From the NCBI RefSeq assembly GCF_003984645.1, contig NZ_RWKI01000002.1, forward strand, positions 248,001 to 312,000: a stretch of 64,000 nt of DNA, read 5' to 3'. Both the position numbers and the translations under genes were made by a program. How positions within the stretch are numbered: position 1 is the stretch's first letter; every line of letters begins with the position of its first letter. The notes under the pieces are model-generated. The model was not told where the DNA came from and did no database searches. It saw only the letters and a list, made by a program, of their open reading frames with translations. Shown one piece after another: positions 1-8,521 of the stretch. The DNA comes from Variovorax sp. MHTC-1 (GTDB taxonomy: Bacteria; Pseudomonadota; Gammaproteobacteria; Burkholderiales; Burkholderiaceae_C).

Positions 1-857
1 GGGCCTTCGATCACGTTGTGATTGAGCCGGTTGGCGCGGATGTAGGCCAGTGCGGCGTACCACTTGTAGTGCATGAGCCGCGCCTCCTGCTCCAGCGCAT
101 GGTCGGGCCAGCGGATGTGCAGGCCGCCGGGCGGCATCTGGAAGTCGGTGGGCATCACGATCTCGACGCGCTCGGGGTCGATCATCGCGGTGGCGCTCGA
201 TTCGACGATCTCCTGGATCGTCTTCATGCCCGACCAGATGCCGGCGAAGCGGCTCATCGCGAAGGCATGGATGCCGAGATCCAGGATCTCCTGCACGTTG
301 GTCGGGAAGAACACCGGCGTGCCGCAGGCCTTGAAGATGTGGTCGCTCTGGTGCGCCGCGGTCGAGCTCTTGGAGATGTGGTCGTCGCCGGCCACTGCGA
401 TCACGCCGCCCCAGGGTGTGGTCCCGGCCATGTTGGCGTGCTTGAAGACGTCGGAGCAGCGGTCTACACCAGGGCCCTTGCCGTACCAGATGCCGAACAC
501 GCCGTCGTACTTGTTGGTGCCCGCGGGCGAGAAGCCCAACTGCTGGGTGCCCCAGAGCGCGGTGGCCGCGAGCTCCTCGTTCACGCCCGGCTGGAACACG
601 ATGTGCTGTTCCTTCAGGTACTTGCTGGCCTTCCAGAGCGCCTGGTCGTAGCCGCCGAGCGGCGAGCCGCGGTAGCCGCTGACGAAGCCGGCCGTGTTCT
701 TGCCGGCCTGCTTGTCGCGCAGGCGCTGCAGCATCGGCAGCTTGACCAGGGCCTGCACGCCGGACATGAAGGCGCGGCCGTAGTCGAGTGAATATTTGTC
801 GTCGAGCGTGACGGTTTCCAGGGCCTTGCGGATGTGTTCCGGCAGCGGTGCGTTCAT
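1..857 (-). CDS. Indolepyruvate ferredoxin oxidoreductase family protein, N-terminal part (runs off the window)
   Basis: The minus-strand frame is open from an ATG at 857 to the left window edge, giving 285 codons without a stop. The translation begins MNAPLPEHIRKALE and contains SGYRGSPLGGYD, GVNEELAATALWGTQ and AGDDHISKSSTAAHQSD. These are typical of the fused, roughly 1,150-residue proteobacterial indolepyruvate:ferredoxin oxidoreductases, whose N-terminal region is the pyruvate-ferredoxin-oxidoreductase-like pyrimidine-binding domain. The family oxidatively decarboxylates aryl-pyruvates from aromatic amino acid transamination to aryl-acetyl-CoA in the cytoplasm. It lies divergent from an Lrp-type regulator, an arrangement common for this gene in betaproteobacteria, so control by that regulator is likely but inferred. 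Only the first quarter is visible; the ThDP and iron-sulfur regions are outside the window. Confidence 0.85.
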   Translation of the reverse strand, partial: MNAPLPEHIRKALETVTLDDKYSLDYGRAFMSGVQALVKLPMLQRLRDKQAGKNTAGFVSGYRGSPLGGYDQALWKASKYLKEQHIVFQPGVNEELAATALWGTQQLGFSPAGTNKYDGVFGIWYGKGPGVDRCSDVFKHANMAGTTPWGGVIAVAGDDHISKSSTAAHQSDHIFKACGTPVFFPTNVQEILDLGIHAFAMSRFAGIWSGMKTIQEIVESSATAMIDPERVEIVMPTDFQMPPGGLHIRWPDHALEQEARLMHYKWYAALAYIRANRLNHNVIEG

Positions 858-1037
858 CGAGTTTGTCTCCGTGGCTGTGCCTTGTGGGCTTGGCGGTTGG
901 CGGCGAGGCGTCCGGGTAGGAACACACCCCGCAGCCATCATGCTCGCAAAGTGTATGCCTGCTGCCTTGATAGGTGTTTGCGTTCTTTGCCCATTCAAGA
1001 CCGTGTTTTGAAAGGATCTTGCTTAAACTAGGCCTCC

Positions 1038-1550
1038 ATGGAAAGCATTGACAAATTCGACCTCGCGATCCTGCAAGAACTGCAGGCCGATGCCCGGCTC
1101 ACCAACGCCGAGCTGGCCCAGCGCGTGGGGCTCTCGGCCGCGCCCTGCTGGCGCCGCGTGCGGGCGCTCGAGACCGCCGGCTACATCCGCGGCTACCACG
1201 CCGAGATCGACCGCCACAAGATCGGCCTGGGCGTGCTCGCCTTCGTGCGCCTGGACACCGACCGCGCCACCGGCGAAGTCACGCGCAAGATCGAGGAAGC
1301 GATCCGCAAGCTGCCCGAAGTGGTGGCCTGCCACTACATCAGCGGCACCGGCATGTTCGAGCTGCAGGTGGTCGCCGAAGACCTGGACGGCTTCTCGCGC
1401 TTCGCGCTCAACAGCCTGATGCACCTGCCCAATGTGAAAGACCTGCACACCAGCTTCTCGCTCGGCGAGGTCAAGGCCAGCCGAGCGCTGCCGCTGGGCC
1501 ACCTGGCGAAGAAGCCGGCCAAGTCCGGCAAGCCGGGCGCGGGACAATAG
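1038..1550 (+). CDS. Lrp/AsnC family transcriptional regulator
   Basis: This is a 170-residue regulator with an N-terminal winged-helix HTH (roughly residues 5-60, LTNAELAQRVGLSAAPCWRR) and a C-terminal RAM/AsnC ligand-binding domain (roughly 65-150, VVACHYISGTGMFELQVVAEDL). The length and order of domains are normal for the family. The ATG at 1038 starts right at the HTH helix. It is transcribed away from the indolepyruvate oxidoreductase gene across a 180-bp gap and is followed after 6 bp by an MFS exporter gene, so it may regulate both and sense an aromatic amino acid. The ligand is inferred from context only. The last 20 residues are a basic, Pro/Lys-rich tail beyond the domain. Confidence 0.9.
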   Translation: MESIDKFDLAILQELQADARLTNAELAQRVGLSAAPCWRRVRALETAGYIRGYHAEIDRHKIGLGVLAFVRLDTDRATGEVTRKIEEAIRKLPEVVACHYISGTGMFELQVVAEDLDGFSRFALNSLMHLPNVKDLHTSFSLGEVKASRALPLGHLAKKPAKSGKPGAGQ

Positions 1551-1556
1551 CGGCCG

Positions 1557-3185
1557 ATGCCACCGATCTCGACCGAGGAAACCCCCGTCGCCCCCTTGCG
1601 CGCGCAGCCGCCGCGCATCGGCCCCTTCGAACCGCTCAGGCAGCCGGTGTTCCGCATGCTGTGGAGCACCTGGCTGGTCGCCAACGTCTGCATGTGGATG
1701 AACGACGTGGCGGCGGCCTGGATGATGACCTCGCTGACCACCTCGCCGATCTGGGTCGCGCTGGTGCAGTCGGCCTCCACGCTGCCGGTGTTCCTGCTCG
1801 GGCTGCCCAGCGGCGCGCTGGCCGACATCCTGGACCGGCGCCGCTGGCTGGTCGCCACCCAGTTCTGGCTCGCCGGCACAGCGATCGTGCTGTGCGGCGC
1901 CGTGGTGCTGGACCTCATGACCGCGCCGCTCCTGCTGGCGCTGACCTTCGCCAACGGCATCGGCCTGGCGCTGCGCTGGCCGGTGTTCTCGGCCATCGTG
2001 CCCGAGCTGGTGCCGCGCACCCACCTGCCGGCTGCGCTCGGCCTCAACGGCTTGGCGATGAACGCCTCGCGCATCGTCGGCCCGCTCCTGGCCGGCTCGC
2101 TGATCGCGAGCGCGGGCACCGTCTGGGTGTTCGGCCTCAACGCGGTGCTGTCCATCGCCTCGGGCTTCATCGTGCTGCGCTGGCGGCGCGAGCACAAGCC
2201 CAATCCGCTGGGCCGCGAAAAGCTCGTCAGCGCGATGCGCGTCGGCGTGCAGTTCGTGCGCCAGTCGCAGCGCATGCGCGCAGTGCTCACGCGCATCTCG
2301 ATCTTCTTCCTTCATTCCACCGCGCTGCTCGCGCTGTTGCCGCTGCTGGCGCGCAACCTGCAAGGCGGCGGGGCCGGCACCTTCACGCTGCTGCTGGCGG
2401 CGATGGGATCGGGCGCCATCGTGGCGGTGCTGTTCCTGCCGCGTCTGCGCCAGGCGCTCGCGCGCGACCAGCTGGTGATCCGCGGCGCCATGCTGCAGTC
2501 CGCCGCCACGGCCGTGATGGTGGTGGCGCCCAACGCCTGGGTCGCGGTGCCGGCGATGTTCCTCGGCGGCATGGCCTGGATCACGGTGGCCAATTCGCTC
2601 TCGGTCTCGGCCCAGCTCGCGCTGCCCGACTGGGTGCGCGCGCGCGGCATGTCGATGTACCAGATGGCCATCATGGGCGCTAGCGCTTTCGGCGCCGCGC
2701 TCTGGGGCCAGGTGGCCGAGCTCTCCTCGCTCTACATCAGCCTCGGCATCGCGGCCGCGAGCGGCACCCTGTGCATGCTGGTCGCGCTGCGCTACGTGAC
2801 CGACGGCGTCGGCGAAGAGGACGACACCAGCCCCGCGCGCAAGGGCTGGGTCAAGGGCCCGCCGGCGGAAGCGCCGGGCGAGGAGGGGCGGGTGGTGATC
2901 ACCGTCGAATACATGATCGATCCTGCGCGCGCCGCCGCCTTCCACATCGTGATGCAGCAGACGCGCCGCGCGCGCTTGAGCCAGGGCGCGATCGGCTGGG
3001 AGCTGCTGCACGACATCGCCGAGCCGGGCCGCTATGTCGAGGAGATCGTCGACGAATCGTGGACCGAGCATCTGCGCCGCTTCCATCGCGCGACGGCGGC
3101 CGACATGGCGCTGCGCGAGCGGCGCCTGGCTTTCCACCAGGGCGAAACGGTCCCGGTGGTGACGCGCTACGTGGTGCGGCGCTGA
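1557..3185 (+). CDS. MFS transporter of the transmembrane secretion effector (MFS_3) type with a soluble C-terminal domain
   Basis: The product is a 542-residue inner-membrane protein. Residues about 20-415 carry around twelve hydrophobic segments and MFS-type loops (LPSGALADILDRRRW between the second and third helices), resembling the EntS-like branch of MFS exporters. Residues about 440-542 form a soluble domain (VVITVEYMIDPARAAAFHIVMQQ) resembling the ferredoxin-like fold of antibiotic-biosynthesis monooxygenases, a known appendage in the MFS_3 group. The gene begins 6 bp after the Lrp regulator and probably shares its transcript. The substrate cannot be deduced. It converges on the cytochrome oxidase operon with only 10 bp between stop codons. 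Confidence 0.8.
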   Translation: MPPISTEETPVAPLRAQPPRIGPFEPLRQPVFRMLWSTWLVANVCMWMNDVAAAWMMTSLTTSPIWVALVQSASTLPVFLLGLPSGALADILDRRRWLVATQFWLAGTAIVLCGAVVLDLMTAPLLLALTFANGIGLALRWPVFSAIVPELVPRTHLPAALGLNGLAMNASRIVGPLLAGSLIASAGTVWVFGLNAVLSIASGFIVLRWRREHKPNPLGREKLVSAMRVGVQFVRQSQRMRAVLTRISIFFLHSTALLALLPLLARNLQGGGAGTFTLLLAAMGSGAIVAVLFLPRLRQALARDQLVIRGAMLQSAATAVMVVAPNAWVAVPAMFLGGMAWITVANSLSVSAQLALPDWVRARGMSMYQMAIMGASAFGAALWGQVAELSSLYISLGIAAASGTLCMLVALRYVTDGVGEEDDTSPARKGWVKGPPAEAPGEEGRVVITVEYMIDPARAAAFHIVMQQTRRARLSQGAIGWELLHDIAEPGRYVEEIVDESWTEHLRRFHRATAADMALRERRLAFHQGETVPVVTRYVVRR

Positions 3186-3195
3186 ACGCGCGCCC

Positions 3196-3510
3196 TCAAT
3201 TGAAGAACAGCAGCCGCGTGAGGAGGGTGTGGCCGGCCTCCGCCGCCATCAGCCAGACCAGCACCAGCAGCGCCAGCGGCGGCAGCAAGATGGCATAGAC
3301 CAGCGACAGCCGCTCCCAGGCCATGTGCATGAAGACCGCGACGATGAGCCCGGCCTTCAGCAGCATGAAGGTGAGGATCAGGCCCCAGCGCAGATAGCCC
3401 TGCAGTTGCAGGTAGTCCACCAGGTAGGACATCGCGCTGAGCACGAACAGGAGCCCCCAGATCTTGAAATAGAGGCTGATCGGATGTTGCTGGCCGGTGC
3501 CGGGGTTCAT
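3196..3510 (-). CDS. Cytochrome c oxidase subunit IV family protein
   Basis: This 104-residue membrane protein has three hydrophobic helices (ISLYFKIWGLLFVLSAMSYL, a central one around LRWGLILTFMLLKAGLIVAV, and a C-terminal one around ILLPPLALLVLVWLMA). It matches prokaryotic cytochrome c oxidase subunit IV in size and in the HMAWE motif after helix two. It is the last gene of the oxidase operon, 11 bp after the subunit III gene. The ATG at 3510 is chosen because it begins the conserved domain; the frame is open upstream but overlaps the preceding gene. The subunit is accessory and probably assists assembly or stability of the oxidase. Confidence 0.8.
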   Translation of the reverse strand: MNPGTGQQHPISLYFKIWGLLFVLSAMSYLVDYLQLQGYLRWGLILTFMLLKAGLIVAVFMHMAWERLSLVYAILLPPLALLVLVWLMAAEAGHTLLTRLLFFN

Positions 3511-3521
3511 GGTCGAAGTCC

Positions 3522-4229
3522 TCACCAGAGATAGAAGAGCGCAAAGATGAACACCCACACCAGATCGACGAAGTGCCAGTACAGGCCGACGATCTCGACG
3601 ATCTGGTAGTTGCCTCCGCCGCGGTCGTAGTCGCCGCGCAGCAGCTTGAAGGCGACGATGAACAGGAAGATCACGCCGCCCGACACGTGCAGTCCGTGGA
3701 AGCCGGTGATCATGAAGAAGGCCGAGCCGAACTGCGCCGCGCCCATCGGGTTGCCCCAGGGCCGCACGCCCTCCATGATCAGCTTCGACCATTCGAAGGC
3801 CTGCATGCCGACGAAGATTTCGCCGCAGGTGGCGGTCACCAGCATGAGCGTGACGGCGTTCACCTTGTCGCCGCGGTAGGCGCAGTTGACGGCCATCGCC
3901 ATCGTGCCGCTGCTGCTGATGAGCACGAAGGTCATGATCGCGATCAGCAGCAGCGGCACGTCGGCACCGGCGACGTGGAGCGCGAACACCTCGCTCGGAT
4001 TCGGCCAGGGCACGGTGGTCGAGACGCGCACCGTCATGTAGCCGACGAGGAAGCAGCTGAAGACGAAGGTGTCGCTCAGCAAGAAGATCCACATCATCGC
4101 CTTGCCCCACGAGACGTGGAAGGCTTCGCGGTCGGAGGACCAGTCGGCGATCAGGCCGCGCAGGCCGTCGACTGTGGCGGCGGCAGCCGGAGCCACGGAC
4201 ACGGGGGCGATCGATGCGGCGGTGTTCAT
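3522..4229 (-). CDS. Heme-copper oxidase subunit III
   Basis: The product has 235 residues with several transmembrane helices and the conserved subunit III features FHGLHVSGGVIFLF and YWHFVDLVWVFIFALFYLW at the C-terminus. The start at 4229 has a clear GAGGAG ribosome binding site. Subunit III belongs to the core complex in the inner membrane and stabilises proton uptake by subunit I. It lies between a second, shorter subunit III-like gene and subunit IV. The operon therefore encodes two members of the subunit III superfamily, a layout seen in several betaproteobacterial caa3-like oxidases. Confidence 0.85.
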   Translation of the reverse strand: MNTAASIAPVSVAPAAAATVDGLRGLIADWSSDREAFHVSWGKAMMWIFLLSDTFVFSCFLVGYMTVRVSTTVPWPNPSEVFALHVAGADVPLLLIAIMTFVLISSSGTMAMAVNCAYRGDKVNAVTLMLVTATCGEIFVGMQAFEWSKLIMEGVRPWGNPMGAAQFGSAFFMITGFHGLHVSGGVIFLFIVAFKLLRGDYDRGGGNYQIVEIVGLYWHFVDLVWVFIFALFYLW

Positions 4230-4248
4230 GGCGGAGCTCCTCGATCGA

Positions 4249-4863
4249 TCAGGCGGTGCCGCAGATGACGCGCGCCACCTCCGGCGTCAGCCATCCCAGC
4301 ATGGCGAACAGCAGCAGCCACACCACGAGCATGAAGTGCCAGTAGCGAGCGATGAGCCCGATGCGCCACGCGAGGTCGGCCAGGCGCGCGCCCGGCCGCC
4401 AGGCGGCGCGCGCCATCCATGCCCAGCCGGCGAGGCCACCCGCCACGTGCAGTCCGTGCATGGCGGTCAGCAGGTAGAAGAAGCTGCCGCCAGGATTGCC
4501 GGCCGGCATCACTTGCGCGGCCAGCAGCGACTGCCAGGCCCACAGCTGCACCGCCAGGAAGGCCAGCGCGCAGAGCCCGCCGGCCAGCAGCAGCCGGCGC
4601 GCCGGCGCCAGGCCGCGACTGCCGCGCGCCGCCGCGCCGGCCTTCGAAAGCGCCGCGCCGCCAGCCAGCAACAGCGCGGTGCTGAGCCACAGCTGCCAGG
4701 GCAGCGCGAGCGCGACGGCATCGTCGCCGCTCATGCGCATCACGTAGGCCGTGGCGAAGAGCGAGAACAACGCCGTGGCCACGCCCATGAACACCCACAG
4801 GCCGATGCTGGCGGAGGTCGCGCGGGCGCGGACGTCGAAGGGCAGCGTGGCGGCGGTGTTCAT
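4249..4863 (-). CDS. Second cytochrome c oxidase subunit III-like membrane protein
   Basis: This 204-residue protein has five to six predicted membrane helices. It contains LLTAMHGLHVAGGLAGWAWM and ARYWHFMLVVWLLLFAMLGW, which are the subunit III signatures seen also in the next gene. Its ATG overlaps the stop codon of the subunit I gene (ATGA, 4863-4860), so translation is probably coupled. It is shorter and more Ala/Leu-rich than the other subunit III (3522-4229), and the two begin with a similar MNTAA stretch, which may reflect an old duplication or convergent low complexity. It probably completes the oxidase with an extra III-type module; its exact role is not known. Confidence 0.75.
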   Translation of the reverse strand: MNTAATLPFDVRARATSASIGLWVFMGVATALFSLFATAYVMRMSGDDAVALALPWQLWLSTALLLAGGAALSKAGAAARGSRGLAPARRLLLAGGLCALAFLAVQLWAWQSLLAAQVMPAGNPGGSFFYLLTAMHGLHVAGGLAGWAWMARAAWRPGARLADLAWRIGLIARYWHFMLVVWLLLFAMLGWLTPEVARVICGTA

Positions 4864-6656
4864 GTCGGCGTCCCCCGAACCTTGTCGTCCTTTTCGCCGT
4901 AAGCCTCCGGTTCCATGCCGCCCGCCTCGGGCGGCTCGTTCTGCGCCACGTAGTCCTTCGGCCCGTCCGGCACGCCGTAGCCGTAGGCCCAGCGGTACAC
5001 CACCGGCAGATCCGGCCCCCAGTTGCCGTGCACCGGCGGCGTCTGCGGCGTCTGCCATTCCAGCGAGGCGGCGCGCCACGGGTTGGCATCGGCGCGCCGG
5101 CCGTAGCGCAGGCTCCAGGCGAGATTGAAGATGAACAGCACCTGCGCCACGCCGACGACGAGCGCCACCACCGTGATGAAAGTGTTCAGGCTGTAAGCCG
5201 ACGGCGGAATGAACTGGTAGTTGTCGAAGTTGTAGTAGCGCCTCGGCATGCCCTGCACGCCGAGGTAGTGCATCGGGAAATAGATCAGGTAGGTGCCGAT
5301 GAAGGTGATCCAGAAATGCAGCTGGCCGAGCCGGTCGTCGAGCATGCGGCCGGTGACCTTGGGGTACCAGTGGTAGATACCGCCGAAGACCACCAAGAGC
5401 GGCGCCACGCCCATCACCATGTGGAAGTGCGCCACCACGAAGTAGGTGCCCGAGAGCGGGATGTCGACGCTCACGTTGCCGAGGAAGAGGCCGGTCAGCC
5501 CGCCGATCACGAAGGTGCAGATGAAGGCCAGCGAGAACAGCATCGGCACCGACAGGTGTATGTCGGCGCGCCACAGCGTGAGCAGCCAGTTGTAGACCTT
5601 GATGGCCGTCGGCACCGCGATGATCAGCGTGGTAGTGGCGAAGAAGAAGCCGAAGTACGGGTTCATGCCGGCGACGAACATGTGATGCGCCCACACCACC
5701 AGGCTCAGGCCGCCGATGGCGACGATGGCCCAGACCATCATGCGGTAGCCGAAGATGCTCTTGCGCGCATGCACGCTGATCAGGTCGGAGACGATGCCGA
5801 AGGCCGGCAGCGCCACGATGTAGACCTCGGGATGGCCGAAGAACCAGAACAGGTGCTGGAACAGGAGCGGACTGCCGCCCTTGTACTGCGTCGCCTGCCC
5901 CATCGAGAGCAGCGCCGGCATGAAGAAGCTGGTGCCCGCCACGCGGTCGAGCAGCAGCATCACGCCGCTGACGAACAGCGCCGGGAAGCCGAGCAGCGCG
6001 AGGATGGTGGCGACGAAGATGCCCCACACCGTCAGCGGCATGCGCAGCAGCGTCATGCCCCTGCAGCGCGCCTGCAGCACGGTGGTCACGTAGTTGAGGC
6101 CGCCCATCGTCGTGGCGACGATGAAGATCAGCAGCGACACCAGCATCAGGATGATGCCGGCGTCGTGGCCCGGCGTGCCGGGCAGGATCGACTGCGGCGG
6201 GTACAGCGTCCAGCCCGCGCCGGTGGGTCCGCCCGCCACGAAGAAGCTCGCCATCAACACGATCACCGACAGCAGGTAGACCCAGAAGCTCAGCATGTTG
6301 AGGTAGGGGAACACCATGTCGCGCGCGCCGACCATGAGCGGAATCATGTAGTTGCCGAAGCCGCCGAGAAACAGCGCGGTGAGCAGGTAGATCACCATGA
6401 TCATCCCGTGCATGGTGACGAACTGGTAGTAGCGCTCGGGCGTGATGAACTCGAACACGCCCGGATAGCCAAGCTGCAGCCGCATGAGGTTGGACAGCAC
6501 CACACCGATCACGCCGACGGCAATGGCCGTGCAGGCGTACTGGATCGCGATCACCTTGTGGTCCTGGCTCCAGACGTAGCGCGTCAGGAAGGTCTGCGGC
6601 GCGTGGTGCCCGGCAACGTCGGCGATCTCGCCGGGCGGGGGGGTTATGGCACTCAT
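4860..6656 (-). CDS. Cytochrome c oxidase subunit I
   Basis: The product is the 598-residue catalytic subunit of an A-type heme-copper oxidase that reduces O2 to water and pumps protons. Visible motifs are WFFGHPEVYIVALPAFGI (CuB histidine, cross-linked tyrosine and the Glu of the D-channel), AHHMFVAGMNP, and VVAHFHMVMG (heme a and a3 ligand histidines). About twelve transmembrane helices are present. The C-terminal roughly 80 residues form a hydrophilic tail. The start ATG overlaps the stop of the subunit II gene by four bases. The HPEVY motif places it in the A1 class. Confidence 0.95.
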   Translation of the reverse strand: MSAITPPPGEIADVAGHHAPQTFLTRYVWSQDHKVIAIQYACTAIAVGVIGVVLSNLMRLQLGYPGVFEFITPERYYQFVTMHGMIMVIYLLTALFLGGFGNYMIPLMVGARDMVFPYLNMLSFWVYLLSVIVLMASFFVAGGPTGAGWTLYPPQSILPGTPGHDAGIILMLVSLLIFIVATTMGGLNYVTTVLQARCRGMTLLRMPLTVWGIFVATILALLGFPALFVSGVMLLLDRVAGTSFFMPALLSMGQATQYKGGSPLLFQHLFWFFGHPEVYIVALPAFGIVSDLISVHARKSIFGYRMMVWAIVAIGGLSLVVWAHHMFVAGMNPYFGFFFATTTLIIAVPTAIKVYNWLLTLWRADIHLSVPMLFSLAFICTFVIGGLTGLFLGNVSVDIPLSGTYFVVAHFHMVMGVAPLLVVFGGIYHWYPKVTGRMLDDRLGQLHFWITFIGTYLIYFPMHYLGVQGMPRRYYNFDNYQFIPPSAYSLNTFITVVALVVGVAQVLFIFNLAWSLRYGRRADANPWRAASLEWQTPQTPPVHGNWGPDLPVVYRWAYGYGVPDGPKDYVAQNEPPEAGGMEPEAYGEKDDKVRGTPT

Positions 6657-7804
6657 TTCTGCGCCTTCTGTTCACCGGAAGCCTGCGCCGGCGGGCTGCC
6701 GAGGGTCTGGATGTAGGCCACCAGCGCGGCCAGTTCTTCGTCGCTCAGCTCGATCTTCGGCATCACCGGCGCGAAGCCCTTGATGCCGCGCGCCTGCGGA
6801 TCGCGGATGAAGTCGCGCAGGAATTTTTCGTCGACCTTCGCGGTGGAGCCGTCGCGCATGTTTTCGGTCTTGCCGTACAAGCCTTTCCATGTCGGCCCCA
6901 CGCGCTGGCTGCCGTCGATCGAGTGGCAAGCCACGCAGCCCTTGGCATCCGCCAGCGCCCGGCCGCGCTCGGGCAGCGGACCAGCGGCGCCCGCCGCGGC
7001 AGCGGCCCGCACGTTTTCCTGCATGGCGGCGAATGTCGGCAGCGCGTTGTGCCAGGCCTGGAAGCTCGCGGCGTCTTCCACCACCACGTGGGCACGCATG
7101 TTGGGATGGCCGACGCCGCACAGCTGCGAGCACAGGGCCTCGTAGCGGCCGGCCACGGTGGGCGTGAACCAGAAGGTGCTGATCTGGCCCGGCACCATGT
7201 TCATGCGGGCACGGAAGGGCGGCACGTAGAAGTCGTGCAGCACGTCGTGCGAACGCAGCAGCACGTTCACCGGCTTGCCCAGCGGCAGGTGCACCTCGTC
7301 GGCCGCGATCAGGATGTCGTCCTGCCCGGCCGCGTCGGCGGGATCGAGGCCGAAGGGGTTGGTCGCGCTGACGAAGCGCGTCTCGGTCAGCCCGAGCTTG
7401 CCGTCCGCGCCGGCGAAGCGGAAGCGCCACTGCCACTGCTGGCCCAGCACTTCCAGCGTGATGGCGTCAGGCGGTGTCTTGACATAGTTCGCATACACCA
7501 CGAGGCCGGGCGCCAGGAGCGCGATGATGCCCACGGTGGTGATGCCGATCAGCCAGCGCTCCAGCGACTTGCTCTCGGGCTGCCGAACCGCGCGCACGCC
7601 ATCGCGGTGCCGGAAGCGCACCAGCATGTAGACGAGGAAGAGGTTGATGACGACGAAGAACAGGCCTGTGATCACCAGCGTGATGGTCAGGGTGTCGTCC
7701 ATCGGCTTCCAGTTGGATGCCAGGGGAGTGAGCCACCACGGATTGACAATGTGAAACAGCACCGATGCGACGACGATGATTGCGAGCGCGATGGCCATGA
7801 TCAT
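6653..7804 (-). CDS. Cytochrome c oxidase subunit II with fused C-terminal cytochrome c domain
   Basis: This 383-residue protein has two N-terminal membrane helices, a periplasmic cupredoxin domain with the CuA motif CSQLCGVGHPNM and its upstream His (SHDVLHDFYVP), and a C-terminal class I cytochrome c domain with the heme site CVACH and a distal Met near PVMPKIEL. This is caa3-type architecture: the attached cytochrome c delivers electrons to CuA. A GTG at 7813 is also in frame, but the ATG at 7804 has a GAGG sequence at proper distance and is preferred. It is the first oxidase gene, only 45 bp after the upstream small membrane protein gene, so the two may share a promoter. Confidence 0.93.
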   Translation of the reverse strand: MIMAIALAIIVVASVLFHIVNPWWLTPLASNWKPMDDTLTITLVITGLFFVVINLFLVYMLVRFRHRDGVRAVRQPESKSLERWLIGITTVGIIALLAPGLVVYANYVKTPPDAITLEVLGQQWQWRFRFAGADGKLGLTETRFVSATNPFGLDPADAAGQDDILIAADEVHLPLGKPVNVLLRSHDVLHDFYVPPFRARMNMVPGQISTFWFTPTVAGRYEALCSQLCGVGHPNMRAHVVVEDAASFQAWHNALPTFAAMQENVRAAAAAGAAGPLPERGRALADAKGCVACHSIDGSQRVGPTWKGLYGKTENMRDGSTAKVDEKFLRDFIRDPQARGIKGFAPVMPKIELSDEELAALVAYIQTLGSPPAQASGEQKAQK

Positions 7805-7849
7805 GTGTGGCACCTCGACTCGTCATCGGCGATTCGCAGTCCACGCGCC

Positions 7850-8365
7850 TCAGGGCAGCGCGGGGACCAGCCGCTCCTCGCCCTCGAAGCGGGCCTCCGG
7901 ATGGGCGGTTCGCAACAGCGCCTCGATGGCCTGCACGCGCGCCGGCGGCAGGTCCACCATCAGGAGAATCTGCCCGCGCCCGATTGCGCCTTCGAAGCGC
8001 GCAAGCCGCGGGCTGGGAATGGAGATGCCGATCATGCTGGCCGACCAGGCGCCGATCAGGCCGCCGAGCACGGCCAGGAGCGCAGCCGTTCCCCATTCGG
8101 GCGCTTCCCCGGCGAGCGGGAACAGCAGCGCGGTCACCAGTCCGACCGCGGTGCCGACGCCGCCGCCGATCACCAGGCCGCTGCCGGCGGCATGGACGAC
8201 ATCCGAGGTTTGCCACGCGTTCGCCGCATGCAGCCCGGTCATGTCCATGCCTTCGGCCGCGGCGAAATGAATGTGCGCAGTGTCGACGCGCGCCTGCACG
8301 AGATCGTGCATCGCTCGCCTGGCACTCGCCGGATCCGGCAGCAGCCAGTAAATGCGTCTCTTCAT
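7850..8365 (-). CDS. Small membrane protein with a glycine-rich helical core (DUF1269-like)
   Basis: The 171-residue protein has a short N-terminal soluble domain (KRRIYWLLPDPASARRAMHD, an alpha/beta half), a central glycine-rich membrane stretch (residues about 65-115, with GLVIGGGVGTAVGLV), and a C-terminal segment ending in a basic/acidic tail. The layout resembles DUF1269-type proteins, whose function is unknown. The ATG at 8365 follows AAGGAGAGCACC and is clearly the start. It precedes the oxidase genes on the same strand with a 45-bp gap, so cotranscription is possible. No catalytic motif is visible. Confidence 0.6.
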   Translation of the reverse strand: MKRRIYWLLPDPASARRAMHDLVQARVDTAHIHFAAAEGMDMTGLHAANAWQTSDVVHAAGSGLVIGGGVGTAVGLVTALLFPLAGEAPEWGTAALLAVLGGLIGAWSASMIGISIPSPRLARFEGAIGRGQILLMVDLPPARVQAIEALLRTAHPEARFEGEERLVPALP

Positions 8366-8521
8366 GGTGCTCTCCTTCCTCGTCATACGACGAGACAAAG
8401 AAACCATGGGTGACTTATAGGCCAGGGGGAGGCGGTTAGCAAGCCCACGCCGCCTCTAAAGGCGCTGCCCGCGCGACGCCCACCACCAGCGTCGCGCACG
8501 AGGCAGGCACCGAGCGCGCGG

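Noticed and set aside
18-791. Plus-strand frames at the left edge
   Set aside because: The minus-strand frame encodes a recognisable indolepyruvate oxidoreductase N-terminus; the plus-strand frames do not match anything.
1023-3137. A 704-codon minus-strand frame across the Lrp and MFS genes
   Set aside because: Arg/His/Gln-rich shadow frame. The Lrp and MFS reading frames have domains and good start sites.
5028-6716. A 562-codon plus-strand frame opposite cytochrome oxidase subunit I
   Set aside because: The His/Asp/Arg/Gln-rich translation has no fold; it is the shadow of the oxidase gene, whose heme ligands are clear.
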